A stretch of 41,377 nucleotides of DNA from Magnetococcales bacterium (GCA_015232705.1 JADFZD010000002.1:1-41377); one strand, 5' to 3'; counted from the first letter of the stretch, positions 1-8,494 are shown. The notes: generated by a model from the sequence alone, not told the origin. Translations and numbers: made by a program.

Positions 1-157
1 GATATAAACATGATCTGTATTTATGGTTACCTTTCAATTGATGAATAAATTGTTAAATAATATCGTCATATTTTTTGTTATTTTTTGATGATCTGGGTAA
101 GTTTCATGAGCGGCGTGTTGGCTTTTACGCATTATCAACAATAAAGGGAGATGTACG
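1..157 (+). promoter_or_regulatory. AT-rich leader and likely promoter region upstream of mamD
   Basis: No gene is visible here. The first 100 bases are strongly AT-rich compared with the GC-rich genes that follow, as expected of a promoter region. A TTGATG at 38-43 followed by AT-rich sequence near 53-66 could form a -35/-10 pair, but spacing and match are poor and I do not assign a promoter exactly. A good ribosome binding site, AAAGGGAG at 143-150, precedes the mamD ATG at 158 and decides that start over the out-of-frame ATG at 151. Confidence 0.4.
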
Positions 158-1045
158 ATGGCAGGGGAAACCATGATGTTCAAGTTGAGCGGAGCTGCTC
201 AGGCTGCCCAAGTGCCCATGCTCGCGGGTAAGTCCTATACGGTAGGCAGCACCGTGGCAACGGGAGATGGCTTGGCGAACTGGATCTTTTTGAATCCGGT
301 GGCTGGCAATGGCGCCAATAGCGGCATGGTGGCCCTGAAATTGGAAGGCGCCCGCCAGACGGGTCAACTCTCCGCCCTGGTCGGCAAGACTGTCACCGTG
401 GGCAAGTCGCCGGTCGGCGCGACTGCTGCCGGCAAATGGTTGATTCTGCATCCGGGCATCTCCGGCACGGCTGCCAAGGGGGGGCTGGCCGGTCTGGCCA
501 TGCAGCCCATGGGATTTGAAGTCGAAGGCACGGCTGCCAAGGGCGCGGCCTCCGGCAAGGGCGCGGCCACCGGCAAGGGTGCTTTGATCTGCAAGGGCGC
601 CGGGAGTGGTGGCAAAGGCGCTGCGGCGGCTGCGGGTGGCAAGGGCGCCATGGCCGGCAAGGGTGCCGCGGCCTGCAAAGTGGGTACAGCCGCTGCGGGC
701 AATGAAACGATGGCCGTTGCCGCCGGATCCACGCTTGGGACGGGTGGCTCCATTGCCACCGGGACCACCAACACCATGGCGGGCGGATCGGCGCTGACCG
801 GTTCGGCGACCCTCTCCGGTGGAGCCAAGACCGCCGCCAGTGCTGCGAGCGCTGCCGGTGTCAAGGGCGCTGCCACGGGCGGGACCATCTGGACCGGTTC
901 CGGCACCAGTCTGGGACTCGGCCTGGGGCTGGGCGCCTGGGGACCGATTTTGCTGGTCGGCGCCCTGGCCGCAGTCGGTGTCGGCATCTACAGCTACATG
1001 AAACGTTCGCAGGAAGATGGCGAACTGGAAGACGCGCTCAGCTGA
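158..1045 (+). CDS. mamD: MamD/Mms7-like magnetosome membrane protein
   Basis: 295 residues, close to the usual MamD length of about 300. The central part (about residues 120-190) is low-complexity Gly/Ala/Lys with repeated GKGA units. Near the C terminus there is a leucine-glycine run (GLGLGLG followed by AWGP) leading into one hydrophobic segment and a short acidic tail (EDGELEDALS). The LG run plus acidic tail is the hallmark shared by MamD and Mms6, proteins tightly bound to magnetite crystals that influence their size and shape. Length and the long N-terminal part point to MamD rather than Mms6. It is separated from the next gene by 113 bp containing a possible hairpin, so it may be transcribed as its own unit. 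A strong AAAGGGAG lies 7 bp before the ATG. Confidence 0.9.
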   Translation: MAGETMMFKLSGAAQAAQVPMLAGKSYTVGSTVATGDGLANWIFLNPVAGNGANSGMVALKLEGARQTGQLSALVGKTVTVGKSPVGATAAGKWLILHPGISGTAAKGGLAGLAMQPMGFEVEGTAAKGAASGKGAATGKGALICKGAGSGGKGAAAAAGGKGAMAGKGAAACKVGTAAAGNETMAVAAGSTLGTGGSIATGTTNTMAGGSALTGSATLSGGAKTAASAASAAGVKGAATGGTIWTGSGTSLGLGLGLGAWGPILLVGALAAVGVGIYSYMKRSQEDGELEDALS

Positions 1046-1076
1046 TCGGGCGCGCTTTCGAGACTCTTGTTCGGTT

Positions 1077-1120
1077 CCGCCTGCCGGTTGGCCAACTCCG
1101 GTTTGCCAGTCGGCGGGCGG
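1077..1120 (+). terminator. Possible hairpin between mamD and mamF
   Basis: CCGCCTGCCG (1077-1086) pairs with CGGCGGGCGG (1111-1120) at nine of ten positions around a 24-nt loop, followed by ATCTTTATTG. It could weaken transcription leaving mamD or protect an RNA end. The loop is long and the T tract poor, so a terminator role is tentative. Confidence 0.3.
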
Positions 1121-1158
1121 ATCTTTATTGACCCCGTTTTGAACGACCGCGTCCAACC

Positions 1159-1473
1159 ATGAAAAATCGTTTGCTGGCCGGATTCAGCTATTTGGGCGTT
1201 TTGTGTCTGGTCCCATTGCTGGTGGAGTCGAAAGATTCGTTTGTGGTGTTTCACGCCAGACAGGGCTTGGTGCTCTGGGTCTGGACAGTGCTCTCCTACT
1301 TTGCCATGCACCTGCCCGGACTGGGGCCCTATCTGTTCAGCACCTCGACCGTGCTGGTGCTGTTCTTGAGCATGTTCGGCCTGTTTTCCGTCGTGATGAA
1401 TCAACGCTGGCGCATCCCGGTCATCGCCTCGCTTGCGGGATTGCCTGCTGAACAGCCGCAGAAAGCCGCATGA
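1159..1473 (+). CDS. mamF: MamF-type magnetosome membrane protein (DUF4870-like), first copy
   Basis: 104 residues with about three hydrophobic segments. It opens with a LLAGFSYLGVLCLVPLL stretch and carries FHARQGLVLWVW, the signature of the MamF/MmsF family of abundant magnetosome membrane proteins related to DUF4870. In Magnetospirillum these proteins influence crystal size and shape. A second family member lies at 8166-8486 and shares the same signatures, so the window has two paralogues. The stop codon overlaps the mamH start (ATGA at 1470-1473), placing this copy in the mamH-I-E transcription unit and suggesting translational coupling. The ribosome binding site before the ATG is weak. 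Assignment to MamF rather than MmsF needs a tree. Confidence 0.88.
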   Translation: MKNRLLAGFSYLGVLCLVPLLVESKDSFVVFHARQGLVLWVWTVLSYFAMHLPGLGPYLFSTSTVLVLFLSMFGLFSVVMNQRWRIPVIASLAGLPAEQPQKAA

Positions 1474-2807
1474 GCATGGCCGCAGAGTCGAACAACAGCG
1501 CGGGCAGGGCTGCCAATGCCCCCATGGTGGAGGATCTGCAGGGCTATCATCACAACGCTCTGTATCTCATCGTAGCCATTGTCATGATTTTCTTGACCAT
1601 GGTGCTGGCCCTGCAACCGCTCTATTTGAGCCGTGTGCTGGGACTGGCGCGCGAGAACGCCGGGTTCGTGAATGCCAACATCCAGGCCATTACGGAGTTG
1701 GTAGATCTGCTCTTTGTCGGGTATCTCGGCTACATTTCCGACCGGATTGGCCGCATACCTCTGATTGTTTATGGCTTTTTACTGGCAGGAATCACGGCGC
1801 TCCTGGCCCCGTTTGATCAGGAAGTTGGCGCCCTGCTCGGATTGAATGCCCTGGTGATCTTTTATGTGGTCCGGGTGCTGATGTCGCTCGGGGGCACGCT
1901 TATCTGGCCACAGATCGCCACGCTTACGGGAGATTACACCCGTCAGGAGGATCGACCGCTCCTGCTGGCCAACGTCGGTTTCATGATGGCCTTTGGGGTG
2001 ACGATCGTCTACGCGGTCTTCATGCAACTGCCCGAACAGATCGGCGTCACTATGACCATGTGGCTGGCTGGTCTGTTCGCGCTGGCGGGTGCGTGGCTGG
2101 CCCGGAAACTCCTGGTGGAGACGATGCAGCCCAAGATGGTGGACCGCAGCTTTCCCTTCAAGGATGTGTGGTCACTGGTCAAGCAGGAGCAGGGGTTGCG
2201 GTTGAGTTTTCTCTCGGCCTTCACGGCCCGCAACGACATGGTGCTCGTCGGCTTGTTCCTGATGACCTGGTTCGTCTATTTCGCAGATCTGCTGGAGAAG
2301 ACCAGCCATGAACAGGCTGCATCACGCGCCGGGCTGGTCATCGGTCTGTTGGGGCTGGTGGTGCTGATTTCCATTCCGGTCTGGGGGCGGGTCACCGCAC
2401 GGATCGGACGCATCTCCGCCATCGTTATCGGTCTGTTGATCTCCGGCATCGGTTTTGCGGCGATGGGGTTGATATTAAACCCCTTCTCCTGGTGGATCTT
2501 CCTGCCGGTCACCATCATCGGCATCGGACAGGCCGGCTGCGTGTTGGTCCCTCAGACCCTGGCGCTGGATCTGGCCCCGGAAGAGATCCGCGGTTCGGTG
2601 CTCGGCGTATTCAACACGGTCGGATGCTTTGGGGTGATTTTTTTCCTGCAGGTCGGCGGACTGCTGTTCGATTGGCTCGGTCCGACCGTGCCGTTCATAT
2701 TCATGGGGATCGTCAATCTGGCGCTCTTCGCCTATGCGTTGACCCTTATGAAGGTGGCCCGGGAAGGGCCGAAACTGGCTGAAAATTTGGATCTCTCCTC
2801 CATCTAA
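1470..2807 (+). CDS. mamH: MamH, major facilitator superfamily transporter
   Basis: 445 residues with about twelve hydrophobic segments in the MFS pattern. The loop between the second and third segments (GYISDRIGRIPLIVYG) matches the conserved MFS motif GxxxDRxGR. First gene of the mamAB order, directly before mamI and mamE as in known islands. MamH is implicated in iron supply to the magnetosome; its N-terminal half is related to MamZ, also present here (30594-32516). Both begin their first long membrane segment with a similar ALQPLYL-type stretch. The start overlaps the mamF stop by four bases; the next in-frame ATG is two codons later and equally possible. Confidence 0.92.
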   Translation: MSMAAESNNSAGRAANAPMVEDLQGYHHNALYLIVAIVMIFLTMVLALQPLYLSRVLGLARENAGFVNANIQAITELVDLLFVGYLGYISDRIGRIPLIVYGFLLAGITALLAPFDQEVGALLGLNALVIFYVVRVLMSLGGTLIWPQIATLTGDYTRQEDRPLLLANVGFMMAFGVTIVYAVFMQLPEQIGVTMTMWLAGLFALAGAWLARKLLVETMQPKMVDRSFPFKDVWSLVKQEQGLRLSFLSAFTARNDMVLVGLFLMTWFVYFADLLEKTSHEQAASRAGLVIGLLGLVVLISIPVWGRVTARIGRISAIVIGLLISGIGFAAMGLILNPFSWWIFLPVTIIGIGQAGCVLVPQTLALDLAPEEIRGSVLGVFNTVGCFGVIFFLQVGGLLFDWLGPTVPFIFMGIVNLALFAYALTLMKVAREGPKLAENLDLSSI

Positions 2808-2830
2808 ATTCATCAAAGGGATGGCTTGTA

Positions 2831-3055
2831 ATGCCTAAAATCGTATTTGGATTGATTGCCATGGCGCTTGGCCTGTGGGGCGTCTCGACTTGGTGGTGGT
2901 CGATCGTCGAACTGCTGCGGGGGCTGGTGCCCATGGCGTTGTTGATTCTCGGCATCGTGTCGTTGGGGGCCGGGGTCACGAAGATCAAAAAGGAGCAGCC
3001 CACGACCCCAGTGGATGCGGAACTGTCCGAGACCTCCTCCCAATCCGACGAGTAG
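2831..3055 (+). CDS. mamI: MamI, small magnetosome membrane protein
   Basis: 74 residues with two hydrophobic segments (about 4-24 and 30-49) joined by WWWSIVELLRGLVP, and a hydrophilic C-terminal tail. Length, the tryptophan-rich joint and position between mamH and mamE identify MamI, one of the proteins required in Magnetospirillum to bend the inner membrane into the magnetosome vesicle and also involved in early crystal nucleation. AAAGGGATGG at 2815-2824 serves as ribosome binding site. An ATG at 2821 opens only a six-codon frame, so 2831 is the start. Only six bases separate its stop from mamE. Confidence 0.93.
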   Translation: MPKIVFGLIAMALGLWGVSTWWWSIVELLRGLVPMALLILGIVSLGAGVTKIKKEQPTTPVDAELSETSSQSDE

Positions 3056-3061
3056 AACGCT

Positions 3062-5221
3062 ATGTTTTCCAGCAAAAGCGTCGAATGTGGCCTCCAATAC
3101 AGGAAATATCTTTATATCCTGGGGGCGATGGCCCTCCTGGGCCTGATTGGAAGCTACTGGTATTTGAACTATTTCCTCGATGAGATCGGCATCGACTCGG
3201 AGAAGGCGATCGCGTTGACGCGCGACATGGGCCGCAAAGGGGTCCATGCGATCACCGATCTGCCCGGAACCCCGGTACAGAGCGCGCAAGCCGTCATGGC
3301 GCAAGGTCAAGCCGCAGGGATGGTGTGGCCGCAGTCCCTCTTCCAGAATCCAGCGCCTCTGCCGACGGATCAGGAGTCCTTTTCCACCGTGGTGCGCTCC
3401 ATTCTGCCGAGCGTGGTGAACGTCAGCACGCAGAACCGCAGTCTGACCATGCCCAACACCATGCCGATGTCCACCCCGGCGGTGCCTCCGCAGCCCAACG
3501 CCGCGCAACCGGCCAACATGGCGGCACCAGCCGGTACCGACGGACTGAAATTTGCCAGCCCCTTCTCCGGCGTGGCCATGGAGAGCATCGGTTCCGGGGT
3601 GATCGTGTCGGCGGATGGTTACATAGTCAGCAATTTCCATGTGGTCGAAAACTCCCAGAACGTCTTCGTGACCGTCTTCGGTCCTTATGGGATGCAGCGC
3701 TATCCCGCCGATGTGATCCGCCTGGATCCCACCCGCGATCTGGTGTTGCTCAAGATCAACGTGCCGATTCCCCTGCAACCGGCGCCACTCGGCAACAGCG
3801 ATCTGCTGGCTGTCGGCGAGCCGGTGATCACCGTAGGGTGTCCCTTCGGCCTGGATCAGACCGTGAGCAAAGGGATCATATCCGGCGCCCGCAAGGCGGT
3901 CACCATCGAAGGGACGATCCACAAGGATCTGATCCAGACCGATGCTGCCATCAACCAGGGCAACTCCGGCGGACCGCTCGTCTCCCGCTACGGCTACGTG
4001 ATTGGCATCAACACCGCCATCTATTCGCCGACTCAGGCCTTTTCCGGCGTGGGTTTCTCGGTGCCGGTGAACAGCGTCAAGGAGTTCGTTGCCGAAGTGA
4101 TCTCCATCCCGGAGGTGACGCCCGCCATGACCCAGCCGGGTTGGCTCACGCAGACGCAGGGACGCCAGGTGGCCGCCACCCGTACCGGACCGCCGGCGAT
4201 TCCCCTCAATGCGGTAGCCCCGCATGGGGACCGCGGCGCGTGCGAGAATTGCCATGTGATCCTGCGCAACGGCCAACCGATCAACCAGACGGTCGGCAAC
4301 GGTGCCGCCGCACCTGGCGGAGCCAATGGCATCAACGTCTCGCTGAATCCCCAGAAACCCGGCACTGTCGGCAGTGGCGCGGCCAATTCGGTCGGAATCA
4401 CGGGTACGGTGCCCGGCGCGGCGAATCCCCCTGGAGCAACGGGCGTACCGGAAACCACGAATGCAGTCGGGTCGGCCAATCCTCCCGCTCCGTCGGCCAG
4501 TGTGGTTTCCATGATCCTGGGTGCGGAGTTCAGAACGTTGGACGACACCCTGGTCAAACGGTTCCAACCCCCCTATTCGACCGGCGTGTTTCTCCAGAGC
4601 ATGCAGCCCGGTTCTCTGGCCGAAACCGGTGGCCTGCAAAACGGCGACATCCTCTTCAAGGTGAATGGTCGTTGGGTTCGCAATCCAGATGAGTTGCAGC
4701 AACGGTTGCAGGAGATCCCGCTCGGCGACAAGGCGCGCTTCTCACTGGTGCGCAAGCGGCAGCGCATGGAGGTGATCCTGACCATGAATCCGCAGCCGGT
4801 CAATGTGGTGCCACAGGCCATGGTGGTTGATCCGGCCCAGGCACCGGTTACGTCTGCGGCGCAGCCGATTGATACAGCCAAAGGCGCGCCAAAAACCAAG
4901 ACCAAGACCAAAGCCGGTCAGCCCAAGCCGCCCACGGAGTTCGAGTGGTTCGGCATGGAGTTGCAGCCGATTCAAAAGAACGCTGCGGCCAAGAACCCCG
5001 CACTCAAGAACAAACAGGGGGCCGTGGTCCAGGAGGTTGACCCCGGCTTGCAGGCCGAAATGGCTGGCATGCGCGCCAACGACATCGTGGTGGCGATCAA
5101 CGGCAGCCCGGTTGGCAGCAATGCGGAGTTGGACCAGGCGATCAAGGCCAATGCCACGGCAAAGACGATTCTTCTTGATGTGGAACGTGACGGTAAAAGA
5201 ATGTTCGTAACATTGCAATGA
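3062..5221 (+). CDS. mamE: MamE, HtrA-like serine protease with magnetochrome motif and PDZ domains
   Basis: 719 residues. One N-terminal membrane anchor (about 17-38), a trypsin-like protease domain (about 105-345), a haem motif, and two PDZ-like domains (about 485-580 and 635-719). The catalytic triad is intact: His193 in SNFHVV, Asp226 in TRDLVLL and Ser302 in QGNSGGPL. MamE controls maturation of crystals and localises other Mam proteins, and cleaves itself, MamO and MamP in Magnetospirillum. Only one CXXCH is present (Cys394-His398, preceded by VAPHGDRGAC), whereas Magnetospirillum MamE has two. The linker between the haem motif and the first PDZ is long and rich in Gly, Ala, Pro and Asn. 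It lies 6 bp after mamI, and the acidic repeat gene follows 55 bp later. Confidence 0.95.
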   Translation: MFSSKSVECGLQYRKYLYILGAMALLGLIGSYWYLNYFLDEIGIDSEKAIALTRDMGRKGVHAITDLPGTPVQSAQAVMAQGQAAGMVWPQSLFQNPAPLPTDQESFSTVVRSILPSVVNVSTQNRSLTMPNTMPMSTPAVPPQPNAAQPANMAAPAGTDGLKFASPFSGVAMESIGSGVIVSADGYIVSNFHVVENSQNVFVTVFGPYGMQRYPADVIRLDPTRDLVLLKINVPIPLQPAPLGNSDLLAVGEPVITVGCPFGLDQTVSKGIISGARKAVTIEGTIHKDLIQTDAAINQGNSGGPLVSRYGYVIGINTAIYSPTQAFSGVGFSVPVNSVKEFVAEVISIPEVTPAMTQPGWLTQTQGRQVAATRTGPPAIPLNAVAPHGDRGACENCHVILRNGQPINQTVGNGAAAPGGANGINVSLNPQKPGTVGSGAANSVGITGTVPGAANPPGATGVPETTNAVGSANPPAPSASVVSMILGAEFRTLDDTLVKRFQPPYSTGVFLQSMQPGSLAETGGLQNGDILFKVNGRWVRNPDELQQRLQEIPLGDKARFSLVRKRQRMEVILTMNPQPVNVVPQAMVVDPAQAPVTSAAQPIDTAKGAPKTKTKTKAGQPKPPTEFEWFGMELQPIQKNAAAKNPALKNKQGAVVQEVDPGLQAEMAGMRANDIVVAINGSPVGSNAELDQAIKANATAKTILLDVERDGKRMFVTLQ

Positions 5222-5276
5222 CAGCAATGATCCTCATTATCGCCAATGAATAACGGCTGACAGGAGAAACAGCGCG

Positions 5277-6998
5277 ATGGAAAAAATCAAAGACGGACTT
5301 GGAAGTGACAAGAAAAATGCCAAGCCACAATCCATTGGTGACAAATCCGTGGGTGCTGATCCGGTGAGTACCGAAGACGCGGCAGCTACCCAGATGGATG
5401 CTGTTTTGCAGCGTCAGATCGACGATAAGTTGAAGGGTAAGCAGAACGGGAAGCCCCAATCGTCCAACAAGATGTTGTCCGCAACGGAGCTGAAATCAGC
5501 CGCAGATTCCAATCTGGTTTTGAAGCTTGGGGAAGCCGCTGCGGCCAAGCCATCCGAACAACCTGCCCAGCCCGAGAGTGCCGCGACCGGGGATGTGGCA
5601 GAGGTCGAGACGCCTGCGGCGGCTGCCGAACCGACTCCCGCTGCCGAAGCGGCTCCCGCTGCCGAACCGACTCCCGCTGCCGAAGCAGCTCCCGCTGCCG
5701 AAGCGGCTCCCGCTGCCGAAGCGGCTCCCGCTGCCGAAGCGGCTCCCGCAATCGAGGTGACAGAACAACCGGAAGCGGTTGTTCAATTTGCAGAGCCTGC
5801 CAAGCTGGAAGAGTCGGCTGAGGTAGCGGTTGCCACGGAGGTCGGCACCATGCCTCCGGAAGAGAAACCGGCCAATCCGATTGCCGAGAAGATGGCCGAG
5901 ATGTCCGGGCTGGCGGATCACTTCACCGATTTGGCGCGCGCACCGGTGCAGGCTGCCGCTGTCGAGGCCAAACCGGACGAGGAGAGCCCGAAGGTCGATC
6001 TGCACATGACGAAAAAGGATCCCTATGTGGCCGCTGCCGAGAAGGAGCGGGTCCTGAAGATGATCCGGGATGCCGCCTCCAAACGCATGGAGGAAGGATT
6101 TGATCTGCGTGCCACGTTGAAGGCCAGGATGGGGCTGCATGAGGAGGCACCAGCCACGACCGAGGCCCCTGCCGAGGCTGAAGCCCCTGTTGCGCTCGAT
6201 GTGGCTGAGGAGAAACCGGCCTCCGGTTTCACGATCCAGGAAGATGTTATCACAATCGCGGTGCCTGAGAGTGCCGCGACCACCGGGGAGACCACTCCCC
6301 AGGCCACTGAAGCGGGGCCGGAAACGGTTCAGGCCGAGGTCACACCGCCTGTGGCTGAACCCAAGCCCGCAGCTGTCGAAAGTGCGCCACCGGTGCAACC
6401 TGGTATTTTGTTGCCTCCTTCGATGAAGGCACCGAGCGGGGGCCGGATGAAGATGGATCCTCTGCCGTCGCCGAGCCAGGCCCGGTTGACCGAAGCCTTC
6501 CTGCGCCAGTTGAAGGGGCACGAGCCCTTGCCAGAGGAGTTGGAGATCAAGCGGACACGACCGAAGAGTGCCGATGCCGAAGCGCCGCAATCCGAGGCCG
6601 AGGAGGCGTCGGCAGCCAAACGGGCACGACGTGTCGGACGTCGTGTGACCGAGGATGGTTCCATCGAAGTGCCGGTGGAAGCGCTGGGAACCGGGCTCTT
6701 CAATGCCCTGGGTGACATGGTGGGCGCGGTGGTCGAGGGAAGTGTCGCGGCGGCGATCAAGGTACAGACCACCGTGACTGGTGAAGCGCCGGTGGAAGAG
6801 GCTCCGGGTCCGAAGCTTTCTGGAACTGATCGTGCCGCCCAGCGCATTGCCAAGGGGGTCAAGGAGGCAGGTGGCGGCGTTGCAGAGATCGTTGTTGGCG
6901 CGGGGAATATCGTGATCGGTGCGGTTGGCATCGTGACCATGCCGGTGCTTGGGGCCCTTGGTTCGGTATTCCAGGCGTTCAAACCCGCCAAAAAATAA
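5277..6998 (+). CDS. Acidic Ala/Pro/Glu repeat protein between mamE and mamK (MamJ-like by position and composition)
   Basis: 573 residues, rich in Glu, Ala and Pro. Residues about 119-158 consist of near-identical hexapeptides of the type EAAPAA. A second acidic stretch precedes a basic patch (KRARRVGRRV, about 442-451). The last about 110 residues are Gly/Ala/Val-rich and hydrophobic, ending in FKPAKK. In Magnetospirillum the gene between mamE and mamK is mamJ, an acidic Glu/Ala/Pro repeat protein with a hydrophobic Ala/Val/Gly-rich end that ties magnetosomes to the MamK filament. Same position, same composition and same tail type make this a candidate functional counterpart, but repeats can arise independently and I cannot show homology. 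AGGAGA at 5262-5267 supports the start. Confidence 0.75.
   Translation: MEKIKDGLGSDKKNAKPQSIGDKSVGADPVSTEDAAATQMDAVLQRQIDDKLKGKQNGKPQSSNKMLSATELKSAADSNLVLKLGEAAAAKPSEQPAQPESAATGDVAEVETPAAAAEPTPAAEAAPAAEPTPAAEAAPAAEAAPAAEAAPAAEAAPAIEVTEQPEAVVQFAEPAKLEESAEVAVATEVGTMPPEEKPANPIAEKMAEMSGLADHFTDLARAPVQAAAVEAKPDEESPKVDLHMTKKDPYVAAAEKERVLKMIRDAASKRMEEGFDLRATLKARMGLHEEAPATTEAPAEAEAPVALDVAEEKPASGFTIQEDVITIAVPESAATTGETTPQATEAGPETVQAEVTPPVAEPKPAAVESAPPVQPGILLPPSMKAPSGGRMKMDPLPSPSQARLTEAFLRQLKGHEPLPEELEIKRTRPKSADAEAPQSEAEEASAAKRARRVGRRVTEDGSIEVPVEALGTGLFNALGDMVGAVVEGSVAAAIKVQTTVTGEAPVEEAPGPKLSGTDRAAQRIAKGVKEAGGGVAEIVVGAGNIVIGAVGIVTMPVLGALGSVFQAFKPAKK
5631..5750 (+). repeat. 18-bp tandem repeat inside the MamJ-like gene
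   Basis: Six full 18-bp units (5631-5648, 5649-5666, 5667-5684, 5685-5702, 5703-5720, 5721-5738) and a partial seventh (5739-5750). Units have the form GCGGCTCCCGCTGCCGAA, or CCGACT at the left for units 1 and 3. Each encodes six residues (consensus AAPAAE or PTPAAE). The near-identity of units 5 and 6 at the DNA level suggests recent copy-number change by slippage. Confidence 0.9.
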
Positions 6999-7078
6999 TC
7001 GGGGTATCGGCAGTTCGTATCTTCATGGAGCAAATAGGACGATTCCATTTACATCCACGCCGAAGGGATAGAAAGACC

Positions 7079-8113
7079 ATGCAAAAAAACGATCGCAGTC
7101 CACTTTTGCTCGGCATCGACCTGGGGACCTCCAGGACAATGATCATGTCCAATCGGGGGGACAAAGCAACGGTGCGTTCCGTTGTCGGCTATCCCAAGGA
7201 CATCATTGGCGTCAAGTTGATGCATCAATCGCACATGATTGGTGAAGAGGCAGTCAAGCGGCAATCCTATCTGAACATCCACTTCCCTTTGGAGGACGGT
7301 GTACTCAAGGATGCCAACGATCAGGCCACGGAAGCGGCCAAGTTGTTGATCAAGCACGCCATCCACCTCATGCAACCCCAGCCGGGCGAAAAGATCTACG
7401 GCGTTCTGGGCGTTCCGGCGCGCGCTTCGCTGTTCAACAAGAATCAACTCTTGAAGATCACCCACGAGCTTCTGGATCTCTCCATGGTGGTCTCCGAGCC
7501 CTTCATGGCCGCTTATGCCATCGATCAGTTGAACAACGCAATCATCATCGACATCGGCGGCGGCACGACCGACATCTGCGCCATGATGGGGACGATTCCG
7601 GGGGTCAACGAGCAGGTGACGGTGCTCAAGGCCGGAAATTACATTGATCTGGTTTTGGAAAATTTGATCCGCGAAAACCATCCGCATGTGCAGATGACCA
7701 ACAACCTGGCGCGCAAGATCAAGGAACAGTATGCCTTTGTCGGCACGCCCCAGGAGGAGATCGTTGTCAACATGCGCATTGCCGGCAAACCGGTGTCGAT
7801 CAACCTGACACGGGAGATACGCACCGCCTGCGAGTCGATCGTCAGCGAAATCGTGGAGCATCTGCAGGCATTGATCAGCGTTTTCGATCCCGAGGATCAG
7901 GAAGAGGCGTTGCAGAACATCTATCTCACCGGTGGCGGCTCCAAGATTCGCGGCCTGGAGGAGATGATCGTCGCGATGATGAAGGATTACGGTACGGTGC
8001 AGGTTCAGCAGGTGCCGGATCCGGATTACTGCGGCGTGATCGGCGCCTTGAAACTGGCAATGGAGTTGCCGCCCCAGTACTGGGATCAGGTTGGACATGT
8101 AGCCTCCGCGTAA
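7079..8113 (+). CDS. mamK: MamK, actin-like filament protein
   Basis: 344 residues from ATG 7079. A longer frame opens at 7025 but has no ribosome binding site, while GAAGGGATAG stands just before 7079. Actin-fold nucleotide-binding motifs are clear: phosphate-1 GIDLGTS with Asp14, phosphate-2 IIDIGGGTTD with Asp158, and the adenosine motif YLTGGGSKI near residue 282. Glu140 (VSEPFMAAYA) matches the conserved hydrolysis-associated glutamate of MamK. The protein polymerises into cytoplasmic filaments along which magnetosomes are aligned and segregated. It follows the MamJ-like gene by 80 bp and is followed by a mamF-type gene, an arrangement typical of Magnetococcus-like islands. Confidence 0.95.
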   Translation: MQKNDRSPLLLGIDLGTSRTMIMSNRGDKATVRSVVGYPKDIIGVKLMHQSHMIGEEAVKRQSYLNIHFPLEDGVLKDANDQATEAAKLLIKHAIHLMQPQPGEKIYGVLGVPARASLFNKNQLLKITHELLDLSMVVSEPFMAAYAIDQLNNAIIIDIGGGTTDICAMMGTIPGVNEQVTVLKAGNYIDLVLENLIRENHPHVQMTNNLARKIKEQYAFVGTPQEEIVVNMRIAGKPVSINLTREIRTACESIVSEIVEHLQALISVFDPEDQEEALQNIYLTGGGSKIRGLEEMIVAMMKDYGTVQVQQVPDPDYCGVIGALKLAMELPPQYWDQVGHVASA

Positions 8114-8165
8114 TGCAGCCGTACCGACCATGCGCGCCCACCTTCAGACGGATGGAGAGTTGAAA

Positions 8166-8486
8166 ATGACATCGACATTGACCATGTCACGCAGCCTGAC
8201 CACCAGGATGCTGGCCGCCATGAGCTATCTGGGGATCCTCTCTCTGGTGCCGCTGGTGGTGAACCGGGACGATCCCTACGTCCGTTTTCACGCCCGCCAG
8301 GGGATCGTGTTGTGGATGTGGGAAGTTTTGGCCATCTACAGCCTGGTATTCCCAGGACTTGGACGCGTTTTTTTCGGCACTTCGAGCCTGTTGTGTTTCA
8401 TCTTTTCCGTGATCGGACTGATTTCGGTCTTCACGGGTCGGGCCTGGAAGCTGCCATTGATCGGCAATTGGGCAGAAAATATCTGA
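8166..8486 (+). CDS. mamF: MamF/MmsF-type magnetosome membrane protein, second copy
   Basis: 106 residues from ATG 8166, preceded by GGAG at 8154-8157; the frame is open from 8130 but that ATG lacks a ribosome binding site. Three hydrophobic segments and the family signatures LAAMSYLGILSLVPLVV and FHARQGIVLWMWEV match the protein at 1159-1473, from which it differs throughout. It is therefore an old paralogue rather than a recent copy. It sits between mamK and mamL. Whether it corresponds to MamF or MmsF cannot be decided by eye. It ends 8 bp before mamL. Confidence 0.88.
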   Translation: MTSTLTMSRSLTTRMLAAMSYLGILSLVPLVVNRDDPYVRFHARQGIVLWMWEVLAIYSLVFPGLGRVFFGTSSLLCFIFSVIGLISVFTGRAWKLPLIGNWAENI

Positions 8487-8494
8487 AATCAGAG

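Noticed and set aside
125-1156. Long reading frame on the - strand opposite mamD
   Set aside because: It is a shadow of the Gly/Ala-rich GC-biased mamD codons, with low-complexity Gly/Arg/His composition and no family resemblance.
2813-4702. 629-codon - strand frame opposite mamE
   Set aside because: Composition is His/Arg/Gly-rich in the way typical of antisense frames, and it covers a clear MamE protease domain on the + strand.
5631-5750. CRISPR-like array
   Set aside because: The 18-bp units have no spacers and encode an in-frame hexapeptide repeat.
7025-7078. Upstream ATG as the mamK start (18 extra residues)
   Set aside because: No ribosome binding site before 7025; GAAGGGATAG precedes 7079 and the resulting 344 residues match the normal MamK length.
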